From Haloarcula rubra (GTDB taxonomy: Archaea > Halobacteriota > Halobacteria > Halobacteriales > Haloarculaceae): a stretch of DNA of 64,000 nucleotides. Below are positions 1 to 8,609 of the stretch, one piece after another. The first letter of the stretch is position 1; the number at the start of each line of letters is the position of its first letter. The position numbers and the translations under genes are program-made. The stretch lies in NCBI RefSeq assembly GCF_019599465.1, contig NZ_RKLR01000013.1, forward strand, positions 1 to 64,000. The letters run 5' to 3'. The notes under the pieces are model-generated. The model worked only from the letters and a program-made list of their open reading frames with translations, was not told where the DNA came from and ran no database searches.

Positions 1-71
1 GTGCGCTCATTCTCCCAAACGTCTTCATTGTCCTCGTTCAACGTCTCGCTGAGGAGGTCTGCGAGTTGCAT
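1..71 (-). CDS. Partial hypothetical protein (N-terminus only)
   Basis: An ATG at 71-69 opens a frame that runs off the left edge. It encodes a very acidic start, MQLADLLSETLNEDNEDVWE, typical of haloarchaeal cytoplasmic proteins. Only 23 codons are visible, so no family can be named. It could also be a fortuitous open frame. The neighbouring DNA to about 350 is AT-richer and carries no other convincing gene. Confidence 0.35.
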   Translation of the reverse strand, partial: MQLADLLSETLNEDNEDVWENER

Positions 72-350
72 GAGCACTTCTCGCTACGGCCTCCTCGCTT
101 CTCAAACTCGCTCAACTAGACAGTGCCCCGTTACGAGTGTTGTTATGATATTGAAATGATTATATTAGGACGTATCGGCTCGTCTTCTCGGGGCTGACGC
201 GGCGGATACGGGTGAGCGGTGCTGTCTGTCGCCTGCCGGCGTCGAGATAGCCACCGGTTTCGGATACGTACTAGTGGTGTATAATTGCATATCGTGCGAT
301 GGAAGTCCTAGCCGACGAGCCTTATGTATCAGAACCGGTGACTGTCGGGT

Positions 351-527
351 ATGTCGACTACTGAGACGTGGAACGACCCGAACCGATGTCCGTTCTGTGA
401 CGAGGTACTCGCCTCGCCGGGTGCGGGGTTCGTAGCGCACATCGAATCTCGGTCCGAGTGTGCGGACGCCTTCGGCCGGTGGCGCGACCGTATCGGCGAC
501 GACGTCGCGGGTGGCTGGAGCGGGTGA
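351..527 (+). CDS. Small zinc-binding protein, 58 aa
   Basis: A 58-residue protein with Cys13-x2-Cys16, His30 and Cys37, a CCHC arrangement that suggests one structural zinc. It belongs to the many haloarchaeal micro-proteins with CPxC motifs; the partner is unknown. A TATA-like stretch (CTTATGTATC, 321-330) lies about 25 nt before the ATG, which would give a leaderless transcript, usual in haloarchaea. The acidic tail and lack of hydrophobic segments suggest a cytosolic location. Function cannot be assigned. Confidence 0.7.
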   Translation: MSTTETWNDPNRCPFCDEVLASPGAGFVAHIESRSECADAFGRWRDRIGDDVAGGWSG

Positions 528-582
528 CCCTCCCACCGACGGAACCGACAGCGGAAAGACCGTCGGTCGCTAACGGCCGCAC

Positions 583-924
583 ATGACAGAGGCCGACGAG
601 CCGGTCGACCCCAGCGAGGTCGGCGAGCAAGACGCGCCGCCGGTCGAGGAGAAGCCGTACAAGATAATCTTCGAGGCCAACAAGTGCTTCGGCGCGGGGA
701 AGTGTGCCGAGGTGTCGACGAACTGGTCGCTGGACCTCGACACCGGCATCGCCAAGCCGAAGACGTACTTCTTCGGCGAAGCGGAACTCGACCACAACGT
801 GAAGGCGGCGGAGGTGTGCCCGGCGAAGAAGGACCGCGGGGTCATCCACGTCGTCGACCGGCGAACCGACGAGGAGATCGCCCCCGACCCCGACGGCGAC
901 GGCACGCTCTCGGTCGACTGGTAA
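583..924 (+). CDS. Ferredoxin, 3-cysteine type
   Basis: This 113-residue acidic protein has Cys35-x5-Cys41 (KCFGAGKC) and Cys79 in a CP motif. That is the pattern of small 3Fe-4S or 4Fe-4S ferredoxins related to those serving cytochrome P450s. It is a one-cluster protein, unlike the 2Fe-2S ferredoxin abundant in haloarchaea. The first 24 residues and the C-terminal tail are acidic, low-complexity extensions. It probably carries electrons to an unknown partner, since no oxidoreductase gene is adjacent. It ends just before tRNA-Leu. Confidence 0.75.
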   Translation: MTEADEPVDPSEVGEQDAPPVEEKPYKIIFEANKCFGAGKCAEVSTNWSLDLDTGIAKPKTYFFGEAELDHNVKAAEVCPAKKDRGVIHVVDRRTDEEIAPDPDGDGTLSVDW

Positions 925-964
925 CCGAAACCCGTTTTCCCCCTGAGTGTGGAGAGGTGCATAC

Positions 965-1049
965 GCGAGGGTCGCCTAGCCTGGCCAATGGCGGTGGGCT
1001 TAAGACCCGCTCCCGTAGGGGTCCATGGGTTCGAATCCCATCCCTCGCA
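965..1049 (+). tRNA. tRNA-Leu (anticodon TAA)
   Basis: The 7-bp acceptor stem GCGAGGG pairs with CCCTCGC (1042-1048), followed by discriminator A at 1049. The anticodon loop CTTAAGA (999-1005) gives anticodon TAA at 1001-1003. There is a long variable arm (class II tRNA) and a T-arm with GGTTCGAATCC. No intron is present and CCA is not encoded, as is normal in archaea. It reads UUA/UUG leucine codons, rare in GC-rich haloarchaeal genes. Confidence 0.95.
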
Positions 1050-1178
1050 CTTTCCGACTCGCCAGAACACGTAGCCGCAGTGCTCGCAGTCGTAGGCGGC
1101 GACACGGCCGACGATGTGTCTCGTGCCAGCCTCGACGATACGACGCGTTTTTCCTGTCGAGACGGCTAGAGAGGGACG

Positions 1179-1691
1179 ATGACTGACGTGCCAGCAGACG
1201 TCGAGAAGGTCTTCGGTGACCGCGAGGGGTTCGTCGCCAGCGGCGACGGCTACGCGTTGGAGACGACGCGGTTCGACGGTCGAGTGACGGCGACCGAGGG
1301 CGAGGCGTGGCGGACGGACTACGAGGTGACGGTTCGGGCCCCGTCGTTACAGGCCGCGACGGCCGACGAGGTGGGGCCGGCCGTCGTCGACGGGTGGTTC
1401 GAGACCTTCGAGCGGCGCCTCGAGGACGTGCCGAAGTCGACCCGCGTGGCCGTCGAGTTGGACGAGTACACCGTCGAACGTGACGGCGAGGACGTGGTCG
1501 TCACGTACCGCTACAGCCTCGGCGGCGAACGGGAGGCCGCCGACGCGGCGAAGGCGTTCGTCGAGTACGTCGAAGGGACGTACGTCGAGGGCATCGTTCC
1601 CGGCTACGACTACGTCGGTACCGTCGCAGACCTGATGGACTCGGCGAGCACCGGCGGGAGCGAGGGGACGCGCGGCGGCACGCCGCTGTAG
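1179..1691 (+). CDS. Conserved haloarchaeal hypothetical protein (DUF5813-like)
   Basis: A 170-residue soluble acidic protein with no signal peptide or membrane segment. The architecture looks like a single alpha/beta domain ending in a Gly/Ser/Thr-rich tail. From memory it resembles the haloarchaeal family annotated as DUF5813; that assignment is unverified. It converges with the GTP cyclohydrolase gene, with 7 bp between the stop codons. No catalytic motif is evident. Confidence 0.75.
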   Translation: MTDVPADVEKVFGDREGFVASGDGYALETTRFDGRVTATEGEAWRTDYEVTVRAPSLQAATADEVGPAVVDGWFETFERRLEDVPKSTRVAVELDEYTVERDGEDVVVTYRYSLGGEREAADAAKAFVEYVEGTYVEGIVPGYDYVGTVADLMDSASTGGSEGTRGGTPL

Positions 1692-1698
1692 GCAGGAG

Positions 1699-2460
1699 TC
1701 ACAGGTTCATCTCGACGGCAGTTCCGGCCTCGCGACAGGTTTCGAGGGCGTGTTTGGCGGCCATGCCCGCGCCCTGTGCGGTGCGGTCCCGGCCGACGCC
1801 CACCTTCAACTCGACGCCGACGGCGTCCTCGACGTGGTCGATGGCGTCGGCGTACTCCTCGGCGTCCATCTTCGGGCAGACGGCGATGACGTTGTCGCCG
1901 CCGACGAAGAAGGAGAGACCGTCGTGGGCCCGACGCATGTACTGCATGAGTTCGGCGTAGCCCTGCTCTATCTCGATGAACGTATCGAACTCGTTGAGTT
2001 GGTCGGTGTACTTCTCGGTCGCGTTGTCGACGTCGAAGTGCGCGAGTTGGACGTCCTGTCCCGTGCGTTCGACCTCTGGGAGGGGGTCGCCGCGGAGCAC
2101 TTCGGTCCGCTCGGCGTCCTGTGCGGAGCCCTCGTCCTGTAACTGCGAGGTGGCCGTTTCCAGCGCCTCGGCGGGCGACCCGTCGACGGCCACGCTCATG
2201 CTGATCGTCACGGGGTACCGGTTGCGCACCGACTCCTGAATCAGCGAGTGGTCGGCCATCGAGAGGCCGTTGGTGACCGCGATCATGTTGTCGAACCGCG
2301 AGAAGAACACGTACCCCTCGCGGTTGCCGACGAGTTGCGAGAGGTCGGCGTACAGTCGTGACTGCAGGGTCTGGAGGTCGACTTCGCGCCGCGGCGACGG
2401 CGTCACCGTCCACGGCCCGTAGTTGTCTATCTGCAGTAACGTGACTTGCGTGTGTGTCAC
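1699..2460 (-). CDS. gch3: GTP cyclohydrolase III
   Basis: This 253-residue protein matches GTP cyclohydrolase III (IIa), which converts GTP to 2-amino-5-formylamino-6-ribosylamino-4-pyrimidinone 5'-phosphate, the first step of archaeal riboflavin and F420 deazaflavin synthesis. The family start QVTLLQIDNYGPWTVTP and the later FFVGGDNVIAV motif are present. The fold has two related ferredoxin-like halves, and both GGDN-like nucleotide sites are recognisable. It starts at GTG 2460. The product feeds the pathway that also uses CofG/CofH, encoded elsewhere in this window. Confidence 0.93.
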   Translation of the reverse strand: MTHTQVTLLQIDNYGPWTVTPSPRREVDLQTLQSRLYADLSQLVGNREGYVFFSRFDNMIAVTNGLSMADHSLIQESVRNRYPVTISMSVAVDGSPAEALETATSQLQDEGSAQDAERTEVLRGDPLPEVERTGQDVQLAHFDVDNATEKYTDQLNEFDTFIEIEQGYAELMQYMRRAHDGLSFFVGGDNVIAVCPKMDAEEYADAIDHVEDAVGVELKVGVGRDRTAQGAGMAAKHALETCREAGTAVEMNL

Positions 2461-2523
2461 TACCGACTGCTTGTAGGTAGGGCTATTCGACTGTTTGGAT
2501 TTCCCGCGAAGACTGCCGGAGAG

Positions 2524-2754
2524 TCAGTCCATCGCGATGTACGTCTGGGTGCTCTCGACGCCGGAGATCTCCTGTATGTGGGTGGCGGCGACGTCCTTGA
2601 CTTCGGCCGGCGTCGCCACGTCGACTTTCGCGATGAGGTCGACGTCGCCGGCGACGATGTGAGCCTCCACGACCCCGTCGATAGCCTCGATTTCGTTCTT
2701 CAGTCTGTCCGCGTCGCCAGTGTGAGCTTTGACCATGACGTAAGCAGTAACCAT
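2524..2754 (-). CDS. Stand-alone Lrp/AsnC ligand-binding (RAM) domain protein
   Basis: A 76-residue protein consisting only of the Lrp/AsnC effector-binding fold, with no helix-turn-helix. The typical core with EAHIVAGDVDLIAKV is present. Such proteins oligomerise and bind amino acids. The gene begins 2 nt after the stop of the TrkA-like gene, so the two are co-transcribed and the protein may act as sensor for that protein. A paralogue of the same length lies on the opposite strand at 3600-3830. Confidence 0.85.
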   Translation of the reverse strand: MVTAYVMVKAHTGDADRLKNEIEAIDGVVEAHIVAGDVDLIAKVDVATPAEVKDVAATHIQEISGVESTQTYIAMD

Positions 2755-2756
2755 CG

Positions 2757-3443
2757 TTAGGCACCTCCGAGTGCAGTCGCGTGGCCGCTCTCGCCGACGA
2801 CGATAGAGCGGACGTCGGCGAGCGTGTCGAAGTCGGCGAGGACGACCACGTGGTCGCCCAGTTCGAGCGTCTCGTCGGGGTCGGGAATCGTCAGCGCCGA
2901 CTCGCCTTTCCCGTGGGCCATCAGTTTGGCGTTGGCCGGCAGTTCCAGTTCGGAGAGCGAGTAGCCGTTCATCGGCGAGGACTCGGTGATAGTGAACTCC
3001 ACGAGTTGGAGGTTCTGGGCGATGTCCGCGACGGCGCGGATGTTCCCGCCGAGGAGGGCGTTCTTCGCGGCGATGGCACCGAGCCGTTCGGGGTAGATGA
3101 CCTCGTCGACTTCCGAGGCGTAGCGGCGGTATATCTCCTCGCGGTAGTCCTCGTCGATGCGCATCACCGTCCGACAGCCGTGTTCTTTCCCGATCATGCA
3201 GGCGACGAAGTTGTCGTTGAGGTCGCCGGTCAGCGCGCCCAGTGCGTCGGCGGCGTCGAGGTCGGCCCCGTCGAGGATGGTCTCGATGGCGCCGTCGCCC
3301 TCGATGACCTCGAAGCCGGCGGTACGCGCTCGCTCGACAGCGCCCTCGTCCTGTTCGATGAGGACGACGTCGTGCCCGCTCTCTTGCAACACGCGTGCGG
3401 TCCGGAGACCGACGCGTCCTGCACCCACGATAACAAATCGCAT
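2757..3443 (-). CDS. trkA: TrkA/RCK potassium-transport regulatory protein
   Basis: A 228-residue cytosolic protein with an N-terminal RCK_N Rossmann domain (GAGRVG at residues 7-12, acidic residue after strand 2) and a C-terminal RCK_C domain from about residue 140. It has the length of a single TrkA unit. It gates a K+ uptake channel (TrkH/KtrB type) in response to nucleotides; no such channel gene is in the window. ATG 3443 was chosen because the Rossmann strand begins immediately after it. Co-transcribed with the downstream RAM-domain gene. Confidence 0.88.
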   Translation of the reverse strand: MRFVIVGAGRVGLRTARVLQESGHDVVLIEQDEGAVERARTAGFEVIEGDGAIETILDGADLDAADALGALTGDLNDNFVACMIGKEHGCRTVMRIDEDYREEIYRRYASEVDEVIYPERLGAIAAKNALLGGNIRAVADIAQNLQLVEFTITESSPMNGYSLSELELPANAKLMAHGKGESALTIPDPDETLELGDHVVVLADFDTLADVRSIVVGESGHATALGGA

Positions 3444-3599
3444 GTGATGCCGTACGCAACGGGAGTGAATAAAAGTATCCCGCCGGACCACCGGCGTTCG
3501 GGGAGTCGGTCTCGGACACGCCGGGCCCACGAGGCCCCGGAGCGCTCCCGTTGGTCGGTCGCGCGAAACTTTTTGAGGTATGGTACCGCATAGCACTGT

Positions 3600-3830
3600 A
3601 TGGTCAGCGCGTTCATCATGATAAAGACCGTCGCGGGCAAGTCCGACGAACTGCTCTCGGCGGTCACGGAGTCCGAGGGAATCACCGAGGCCCACATCGT
3701 CGCCGGCCAGTACGACATCATCGCGGAGGCCACCGGCCCCGAAGTGTACGACGTGATGCAGTCGGTCGCGACGCGGGTCCGTAATCTGGAGGGCGTGGCG
3801 GACACGCGGACGTACATCTGTCTAGAGTGA
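3600..3830 (+). CDS. Stand-alone Lrp/AsnC ligand-binding (RAM) domain protein, second copy
   Basis: A 76-residue RAM-domain protein with the conserved TEAHIVAGQYDIIAE core. It is clearly paralogous to the protein at 2524-2754: same length, same MV(S/T)A(F/Y) start, similar Thr-Tyr-Ile ending. It is transcribed divergently from the TrkA gene, and the 156-bp gap (3444-3599) should hold both promoters. It lacks a DNA-binding domain, so it probably partners another protein or senses an amino acid. Confidence 0.85.
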   Translation: MVSAFIMIKTVAGKSDELLSAVTESEGITEAHIVAGQYDIIAEATGPEVYDVMQSVATRVRNLEGVADTRTYICLE

Positions 3831-3873
3831 CCGATTCCGACACGGCAAAGAGCGTCGCCACCCTAGGTCGGGT

Positions 3874-4191
3874 ATGGTCAGCGTCGTCGGTCTCGTCGGA
3901 CTGGTCGTCATCGTGCTGGTGAACAGCGCCGTGGCGGCACTCGTGACGCGCTTCTTCCGCGTCCGCATGAACACGCGGTGGGGCGGTGCGCTCTACTCGG
4001 TGCTGTTCGGGGCGTTCGCGCTGTTGCTCCTCTCGGTCCTCCTGTCTGTACCCGTCGGCCCGTTCGTCACGCTGGGGACGGTGACGTTCCTCACACTGGG
4101 CGTCGTGTTGCCACTGGTCGTCGGGATGACCTTCGACTACGTCTGGATGCCCTCGCCCGACGAGATCGACCTCCCGACGTCGACGAACTAG
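3874..4191 (+). CDS. Small integral membrane protein, 105 aa
   Basis: The protein has about three hydrophobic segments (residues ~3-22, ~38-60, ~65-88) and a short acidic C-terminal tail. There is no recognisable catalytic motif. The N-terminal segment is probably a membrane anchor, not a cleaved signal. Its TAG stop shares the CTAG at 4188-4191 with the stop of the opposite-strand thymidylate kinase gene. Conserved unknown; function not assigned. Confidence 0.7.
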   Translation: MVSVVGLVGLVVIVLVNSAVAALVTRFFRVRMNTRWGGALYSVLFGAFALLLLSVLLSVPVGPFVTLGTVTFLTLGVVLPLVVGMTFDYVWMPSPDEIDLPTSTN

Positions 4192-4784
4192 TCGCGCCGG
4201 TCGAGAATCGCCGACCGGACGCGGTCGTACACGGTGTCCGGGGCCGCCGTCGCGTCGACCCGGACGAATCGCTCGGGGTCGGCCGCGACGAGTCGCTCGT
4301 AGTTCTCGCCGACCTCGGCCAGATACTCGGCCGTCTCGAACTTGTTGGTGGCACCGCTCCGACGGGCCGCCGTCTCGGGGTCGACGTCGAGGTACACCGT
4401 CAGGTCCGGCGGGCGAGTCCACGGCGCGTGGACCTCCCGGACGTAGTCGAGTGGGTCCTCGAAGTGGTCGGACGCGGCGAGGGTCGCGCCCTGATAGGCG
4501 TACCGCGAGTCCGAGTAGCGGTCCGAGACGACGAGGCGGCCGTCGTCGAGGGCCGGCCGGACGGTGTCGGCGAGGTGGGCGGCGTGGTCGGCCGTGTAGA
4601 GAAACAGTTCCGCCAGCGAGTCCGCCTCGTCGTCGTCGATAGAGCGCTGGACGGCCTCGCCGTACCAGCTATCGGTCGGTTCGCGCGTGAACGTGGCGTC
4701 TCCCGGCAGGGCGTCGTCGGTCCGGAGTCGCTCCCAGACCGTCGTCTTGCCGCTGCCGTCGAGGCCTTCGAGCGTGACGAGCAT
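4188..4784 (-). CDS. tmk: Thymidylate kinase
   Basis: This 198-residue protein carries the P-loop GLDGSGKTT at residues 7-15, the SDRY motif of the dTMP-binding/LID region and an Arg-rich lid. It phosphorylates dTMP to dTDP in pyrimidine deoxynucleotide synthesis. Length matches the family. ATG 4784 is chosen because the P-loop strand (MLVTLEG) starts at once. Convergent with the small membrane protein gene, with overlapping stop codons. Confidence 0.92.
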   Translation of the reverse strand: MLVTLEGLDGSGKTTVWERLRTDDALPGDATFTREPTDSWYGEAVQRSIDDDEADSLAELFLYTADHAAHLADTVRPALDDGRLVVSDRYSDSRYAYQGATLAASDHFEDPLDYVREVHAPWTRPPDLTVYLDVDPETAARRSGATNKFETAEYLAEVGENYERLVAADPERFVRVDATAAPDTVYDRVRSAILDRRD

Positions 4785-4914
4785 ATCCGACCGTCGGTGC
4801 CGGGGTACGTAAGCACCCCGGAGCGCCGTCCGGTCGATTCTGAACGGGTCGACGGGCGGAAATCCAAACCAGTTGCGCCTTACCTTTACGGTGATTGGCG
4901 GCGACGGAACGGGT

Positions 4915-5817
4915 ATGGACGTACTTGTGGTCGGCGGGACCGGCTTCATCGGACAGTATCTGTGTCGGGAACTCGACGACCGAGGCCACGAGGTCACCGC
5001 ACTTGCACGGAACCCTCACGACGCCGACCTACCGACGGGCGTGATCCGGAAGGAAGGCGACGTGACCGACTACGACAGCATCGAAGGTGCCTTCGAGGGG
5101 CAGGACGCCGTCGTCTTCCTCCCGGCGCTCTCACCACTGTTCAAGCCCGACGGCGGCAACGAGATGCACGAGGTGGTCCACCTCGGCGGGACCGAGAACT
5201 GCGTGCGGGCCGCCGAGGAACACGGCGTCGAGCGGTTCCTCCAGATGAGCGCGCTGGGTGCGGACCCGAACGGGCCGACACACTACCTCCGCGCGAAGGG
5301 GAAGGCCGAGCAGGTGGTCGAGGGGTCCGACCTCGACTGGGTCGTCTTCCGCCCGTCTATCGTCTTCGGCGAGGGCGACGAGTTCGCCTACTTCACCAAG
5401 CGACTCAAACAGATATTCGCCCCCGGCGTCCCCGTGTATCCGCTGCCCGGTGGCGGCGAGAAGGCCCACTTCCAGCTCATCTGGGTCGAGGACCTCGTCC
5501 CGATGCTCGCCGACGCACTGGAGGACGACGAGCACGTCGGCGAGATATACGAGGTCGGCGGCCCGGAGACGCTGAGCCTCAAGGCGGCGACCGAACTCGT
5601 CTTCGAGGCCGAGGGGAAGTCCATCACCATCGTGCCGCTGCCGATGGGGTTGGCCAAAGTCGGTCTTCCGGTACTGGGGGCGCTCGGCTTCCCGATGGGG
5701 AGCGACCAGTACGAGGGACTGGACTTCGACAACACCCCCCGCGACAACGACGTCGGCGTCTTCGGCGTCGACCCCGAGTCCATGCGGACCTACGGGGACT
5801 ATCTCGGCGTCGAGTAG
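4915..5817 (+). CDS. NDUFA9-like NAD(P)-binding reductase (atypical SDR)
   Basis: A 300-residue Rossmann protein with GGTGFIG at residues 7-13, typical of atypical short-chain dehydrogenases related to the complex I accessory subunit NDUFA9. The catalytic Tyr-x3-Lys is modified (YLRAKGKAE). Haloarchaeal homologues are annotated as complex I NDUFA9-family proteins, but substrate and any link to respiration are unproven. ATG 4915 is preferred over an upstream TTG because the dinucleotide-binding strand starts there. A T-run follows the stop. Confidence 0.82.
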   Translation: MDVLVVGGTGFIGQYLCRELDDRGHEVTALARNPHDADLPTGVIRKEGDVTDYDSIEGAFEGQDAVVFLPALSPLFKPDGGNEMHEVVHLGGTENCVRAAEEHGVERFLQMSALGADPNGPTHYLRAKGKAEQVVEGSDLDWVVFRPSIVFGEGDEFAYFTKRLKQIFAPGVPVYPLPGGGEKAHFQLIWVEDLVPMLADALEDDEHVGEIYEVGGPETLSLKAATELVFEAEGKSITIVPLPMGLAKVGLPVLGALGFPMGSDQYEGLDFDNTPRDNDVGVFGVDPESMRTYGDYLGVE

Positions 5818-5831
5818 CGACCCAAACGCCG

Positions 5832-5837
5832 TTTTTT
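5832..5837 (+). terminator. T-run terminator after the reductase gene
   Basis: Six consecutive T residues follow CGCCG about 14 nt after the stop at 5817. Archaeal RNA polymerase terminates at such U-tracts without needing a hairpin. Confidence 0.45.
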
Positions 5838-5987
5838 CAGACCTAATAGCGGATTGACTCGGACAGGCGTACGCCCGGAACCGCTCGAAACCGGACTGTC
5901 CGGGACGGAACGGGGATAATGCCTCCCTAACATCAGGATATTTTTGTTTCTGATACGGACTTTCATCGGTGAGATTTGGGCAAAAAA

Positions 5988-6026
5988 CTTATACGCGCAA
6001 TCCTACTTAGGCCTTTTAAGCGGAGG
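5988..6026 (+). promoter_or_regulatory. cetZ promoter and ribosome-binding site
   Basis: A TATA-like CTTATAC (5988-5994) follows an A-tract, and GGAGG lies at 6022-6026, 9 nt before the ATG at 6036. With the usual 25-27 nt TATA-to-start spacing, the transcript would begin near 6018 and carry a short leader with a genuine Shine-Dalgarno site. That is less common than leaderless starts in haloarchaea. Confidence 0.5.
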
Positions 6027-6035
6027 ACCATATTC

Positions 6036-7217
6036 ATGAAACTCGCGATGATCGGCTTCGGGCAGGCCGGCGGCAAAATCGTGGACAAGTTCCTCGAGTA
6101 CGACCAGAACACGAACTCGGGAATCGTCCGCTCGGCCGTCGCTGTCAACACAGCGAAGGCAGACCTGCTCGGACTAGAACACATACCGGAGGAGAATCGA
6201 GTGCTCATCGGCCAGGCCCGCGTCAAGGGCCACGGCGTGGGCGCGGACAACGAACTCGGCGCGGAAATCGCCGAAGAGGACATCGACGAGATACAGGGAG
6301 CCATCGACAACATCCCCGTCCACGAGGTGGACGCGTTCCTCGTCGTCGCCGGCCTCGGCGGTGGGACCGGGTCCGGTGGCTCGCCGGTCATCGCGAAACA
6401 TCTCAAGCGCATCTACACCGAACCCGTCTACGGACTCGGCGTCCTGCCCGGGAGCGACGAAGGTGGCATCTACACGCTGAACGCCGCCCGCTCGTTCCAG
6501 ACGTTCGTCCGTGAGGTGGACAACCTCATGGTGTTCGACAACGACGCCTGGCGGAAGACCGGGGAGTCGGTCGAGGGTGGCTACGACCACATCAACGAGG
6601 AGATAGTCCGTCGGTTCGGCGTCCTCTTCGGCGCCGGGGAAGTCGAGGCCGGCGACAACATCGCCGAGAGCGTCGTCGACTCCTCCGAGATCATCAACAC
6701 GCTCGACGGCGGCGGCGTCTCGACGGTCGGGTACGCCTCCGAGGACGTCGAAGTCTCCTCGGGTGGCGGCGGCCTCCTCTCCCGGTTCAAGGGCGACGAC
6801 GGCGGCGACGAGGGGATGGACACCGCCAACACGACCAACCGCATCACGTCGCTCGTCCGGAAGGCCGCACTCGGCCGCCTGACGCTCCCCTGCGAGATCG
6901 AGGGTGCCGAGCGCGCCCTCCTCGTGATGGCCGGCCCGCCCGAACACCTCAACCGCAAAGGTATCGAGCGCGGCCGCAAGTGGCTGGAGGAGCAGACCGG
7001 GTCCATGGAGGTCCGCGGTGGGGACTACCCGACCAACGCGCCGAAGGTCGCCGCCTCTATCCTGCTGGCGGGCGTCCACAACGTCCCGCGCATCAAGGAG
7101 CTTCAGCAGGTCGCCATCGAAGCGCAGGACAACATCGACGACATCAGGAAACAAAGCGAAGATAACTTAGAGGACTTGGTTGAAGACGATGAGGATGAAC
7201 TCGATCCGCTCTTCTAA
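6036..7217 (+). CDS. cetZ: CetZ tubulin-like cytoskeletal GTPase (CetZ1-like)
   Basis: This 393-residue protein has the tubulin/FtsZ GTP-binding signature GGGTGSG at residues 108-114 and the CetZ-type start MKLAMIGFGQAGGKIVD. CetZ proteins polymerise with GTP and control cell shape and motility in haloarchaea. The sequence is close to what I recall of CetZ1, the conserved orthologue. A Gly-rich, acidic insertion sits around residues 240-270, and the C-terminus is an acidic tail. The next gene, for a membrane protein, overlaps its 3' end by 29 nt. Confidence 0.95.
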   Translation: MKLAMIGFGQAGGKIVDKFLEYDQNTNSGIVRSAVAVNTAKADLLGLEHIPEENRVLIGQARVKGHGVGADNELGAEIAEEDIDEIQGAIDNIPVHEVDAFLVVAGLGGGTGSGGSPVIAKHLKRIYTEPVYGLGVLPGSDEGGIYTLNAARSFQTFVREVDNLMVFDNDAWRKTGESVEGGYDHINEEIVRRFGVLFGAGEVEAGDNIAESVVDSSEIINTLDGGGVSTVGYASEDVEVSSGGGGLLSRFKGDDGGDEGMDTANTTNRITSLVRKAALGRLTLPCEIEGAERALLVMAGPPEHLNRKGIERGRKWLEEQTGSMEVRGGDYPTNAPKVAASILLAGVHNVPRIKELQQVAIEAQDNIDDIRKQSEDNLEDLVEDDEDELDPLF

Positions 7218-7971
7218 GGGCATCGTAACCGTCCTCTGTGTGGTCGGCTTGCTCGCCGTCGCCGGGACGGCCAGCGCCTTCACCGTCTCTGCAGAGGGCG
7301 TACCGTCCGAATCAGGCGTCGGCGACGAGGTGACGGTCACCTACACCGTCGACGACCCCTTCACCGGGACGTCGAACGAGTGGACGCTCGCGGGCGAGAC
7401 GGAACTGGAGAACGTTAGCTGGACCGTGACGGTCCTCCGTGCCGGCAGTCAGGTCAGCCAACAGACCTACGGCGACCAGTCGTTCAGTCAAGACCTCGAC
7501 ATCGACAACAACGGCGATCAGGTCCGGGTCGAACTCACCGGGACGACGCCAGCCGTCGAGAACTACACGTACCAGCCAGAAGAGCAGTACGTCGTCGCCA
7601 GCCTCACGCGAGTGAGCGGGAGCAACGAAGAGGAGTTCCAGAACAGCACGGCCCACCACTACACCGCCGACAGCCGTGAAGCGCGACAGGCCATCGACAG
7701 CGCACAGGCGGCTATCGACGCCGCCGGCGGCAACAGTGACGCCGAGCAACTGGTCGACAGCGCCGTCTCCTCCTACGAGAACGGCAACTTCGAGAACGCC
7801 GTCAACCTCGCGAATCAGGCCCGGAACACGGCCCAGCAGGCCCAGCAGAGCCAGCAGACGACCCAGACGCTGCTGCTGGCCGGCGGCGGACTCGTCGTCC
7901 TCCTCCTGCTCGCGGGCGGCGGTTACTACATCTACACGCAGACCCAAGGCGACGACTACAGCAAACTGTAA
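7189..7971 (+). CDS. Exported single-pass membrane protein overlapping cetZ
   Basis: A 260-residue protein with an N-terminal signal peptide (hydrophobic core ending near GTASAF), a Thr/Asn-rich extracellular beta domain with several N-x-T/S sites, an Ala/Gln-rich helical stalk (about residues 165-220) and a C-terminal transmembrane segment with a short cytoplasmic tail. ATG 7189 is chosen, with ATG 7195 possible. The gene overlaps cetZ by 29 nt and shares TAATG with cofC, so it is co-translated with both. It could anchor or sense at the envelope; no known family recognised. Confidence 0.78.
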   Translation: MRMNSIRSSKGIVTVLCVVGLLAVAGTASAFTVSAEGVPSESGVGDEVTVTYTVDDPFTGTSNEWTLAGETELENVSWTVTVLRAGSQVSQQTYGDQSFSQDLDIDNNGDQVRVELTGTTPAVENYTYQPEEQYVVASLTRVSGSNEEEFQNSTAHHYTADSREARQAIDSAQAAIDAAGGNSDAEQLVDSAVSSYENGNFENAVNLANQARNTAQQAQQSQQTTQTLLLAGGGLVVLLLLAGGGYYIYTQTQGDDYSKL

Positions 7972-8576
7972 TGCGAACCGTCGTCCCCGTCTCGGGGAGC
8001 GACCCCAAAACCCGGCTTTCGCCCGTTCTCGGTCCCGACGAGCGGCGCGCGTTCACCGAGGCGATGCTGGCGGATGTCCTCGACGCACTCGACGGCGCCG
8101 GCCACAGTCCCGACGTCGTCTCGACCGGGCCGGTCGAGTGTGACGCGCCCGTGACCGTCGACGACCGGGGCCTCGACGCACTCGTCAACGACCTGCTCGC
8201 AGAGGGGCCGCTGGCGGTGGTGATGGCCGACCTCCCGCTTCTCACCGCCGACGCCGTCGAGCGCCTGTTCGCGCCCGCGGCCGACGTGGTGCTGGCGCCG
8301 GGACTCGGCGGCGGGACCAACGCGTTCGTCTGCCGGCACCCGGAGTTCCGCGTCGACTACCACGGGGCGTCGATTCGGGACCACCGGCGCATCGCCGACG
8401 ACGTGGGCGCGAGTCTCGCAGAGGTCGACTCGCGGGTGCTGGCGACGGATATCGACGAACCGGCCGACCTCGCGGAGGTCCTCCTGCACGGCGACGGGCG
8501 GGCCGCCGACTGGCTCACCGACGCCGGGTTCGAGTTGTCGTTCGACGACGGCCGCGTCGGCGTCGCCCGTGAGTGA
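7971..8576 (+). CDS. cofC: 2-phospho-L-lactate guanylyltransferase
   Basis: A 201-residue nucleotidyltransferase with the CofC start [17 protein letters not shown] and the MADLPLL metal-binding motif. It activates 2-phospholactate (or phosphoenolpyruvate) with GTP for coenzyme F420 assembly. It overlaps the preceding gene by one base (TAATG) and is followed 33 nt later by cofG, so F420 genes are clustered here. Length fits the haloarchaeal family. Confidence 0.92.
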   Translation: MRTVVPVSGSDPKTRLSPVLGPDERRAFTEAMLADVLDALDGAGHSPDVVSTGPVECDAPVTVDDRGLDALVNDLLAEGPLAVVMADLPLLTADAVERLFAPAADVVLAPGLGGGTNAFVCRHPEFRVDYHGASIRDHRRIADDVGASLAEVDSRVLATDIDEPADLAEVLLHGDGRAADWLTDAGFELSFDDGRVGVARE

Positions 8577-8609
8577 ACCCTTTTGGTCGTCCGGCACAGA
8601 CCGGCGGAC

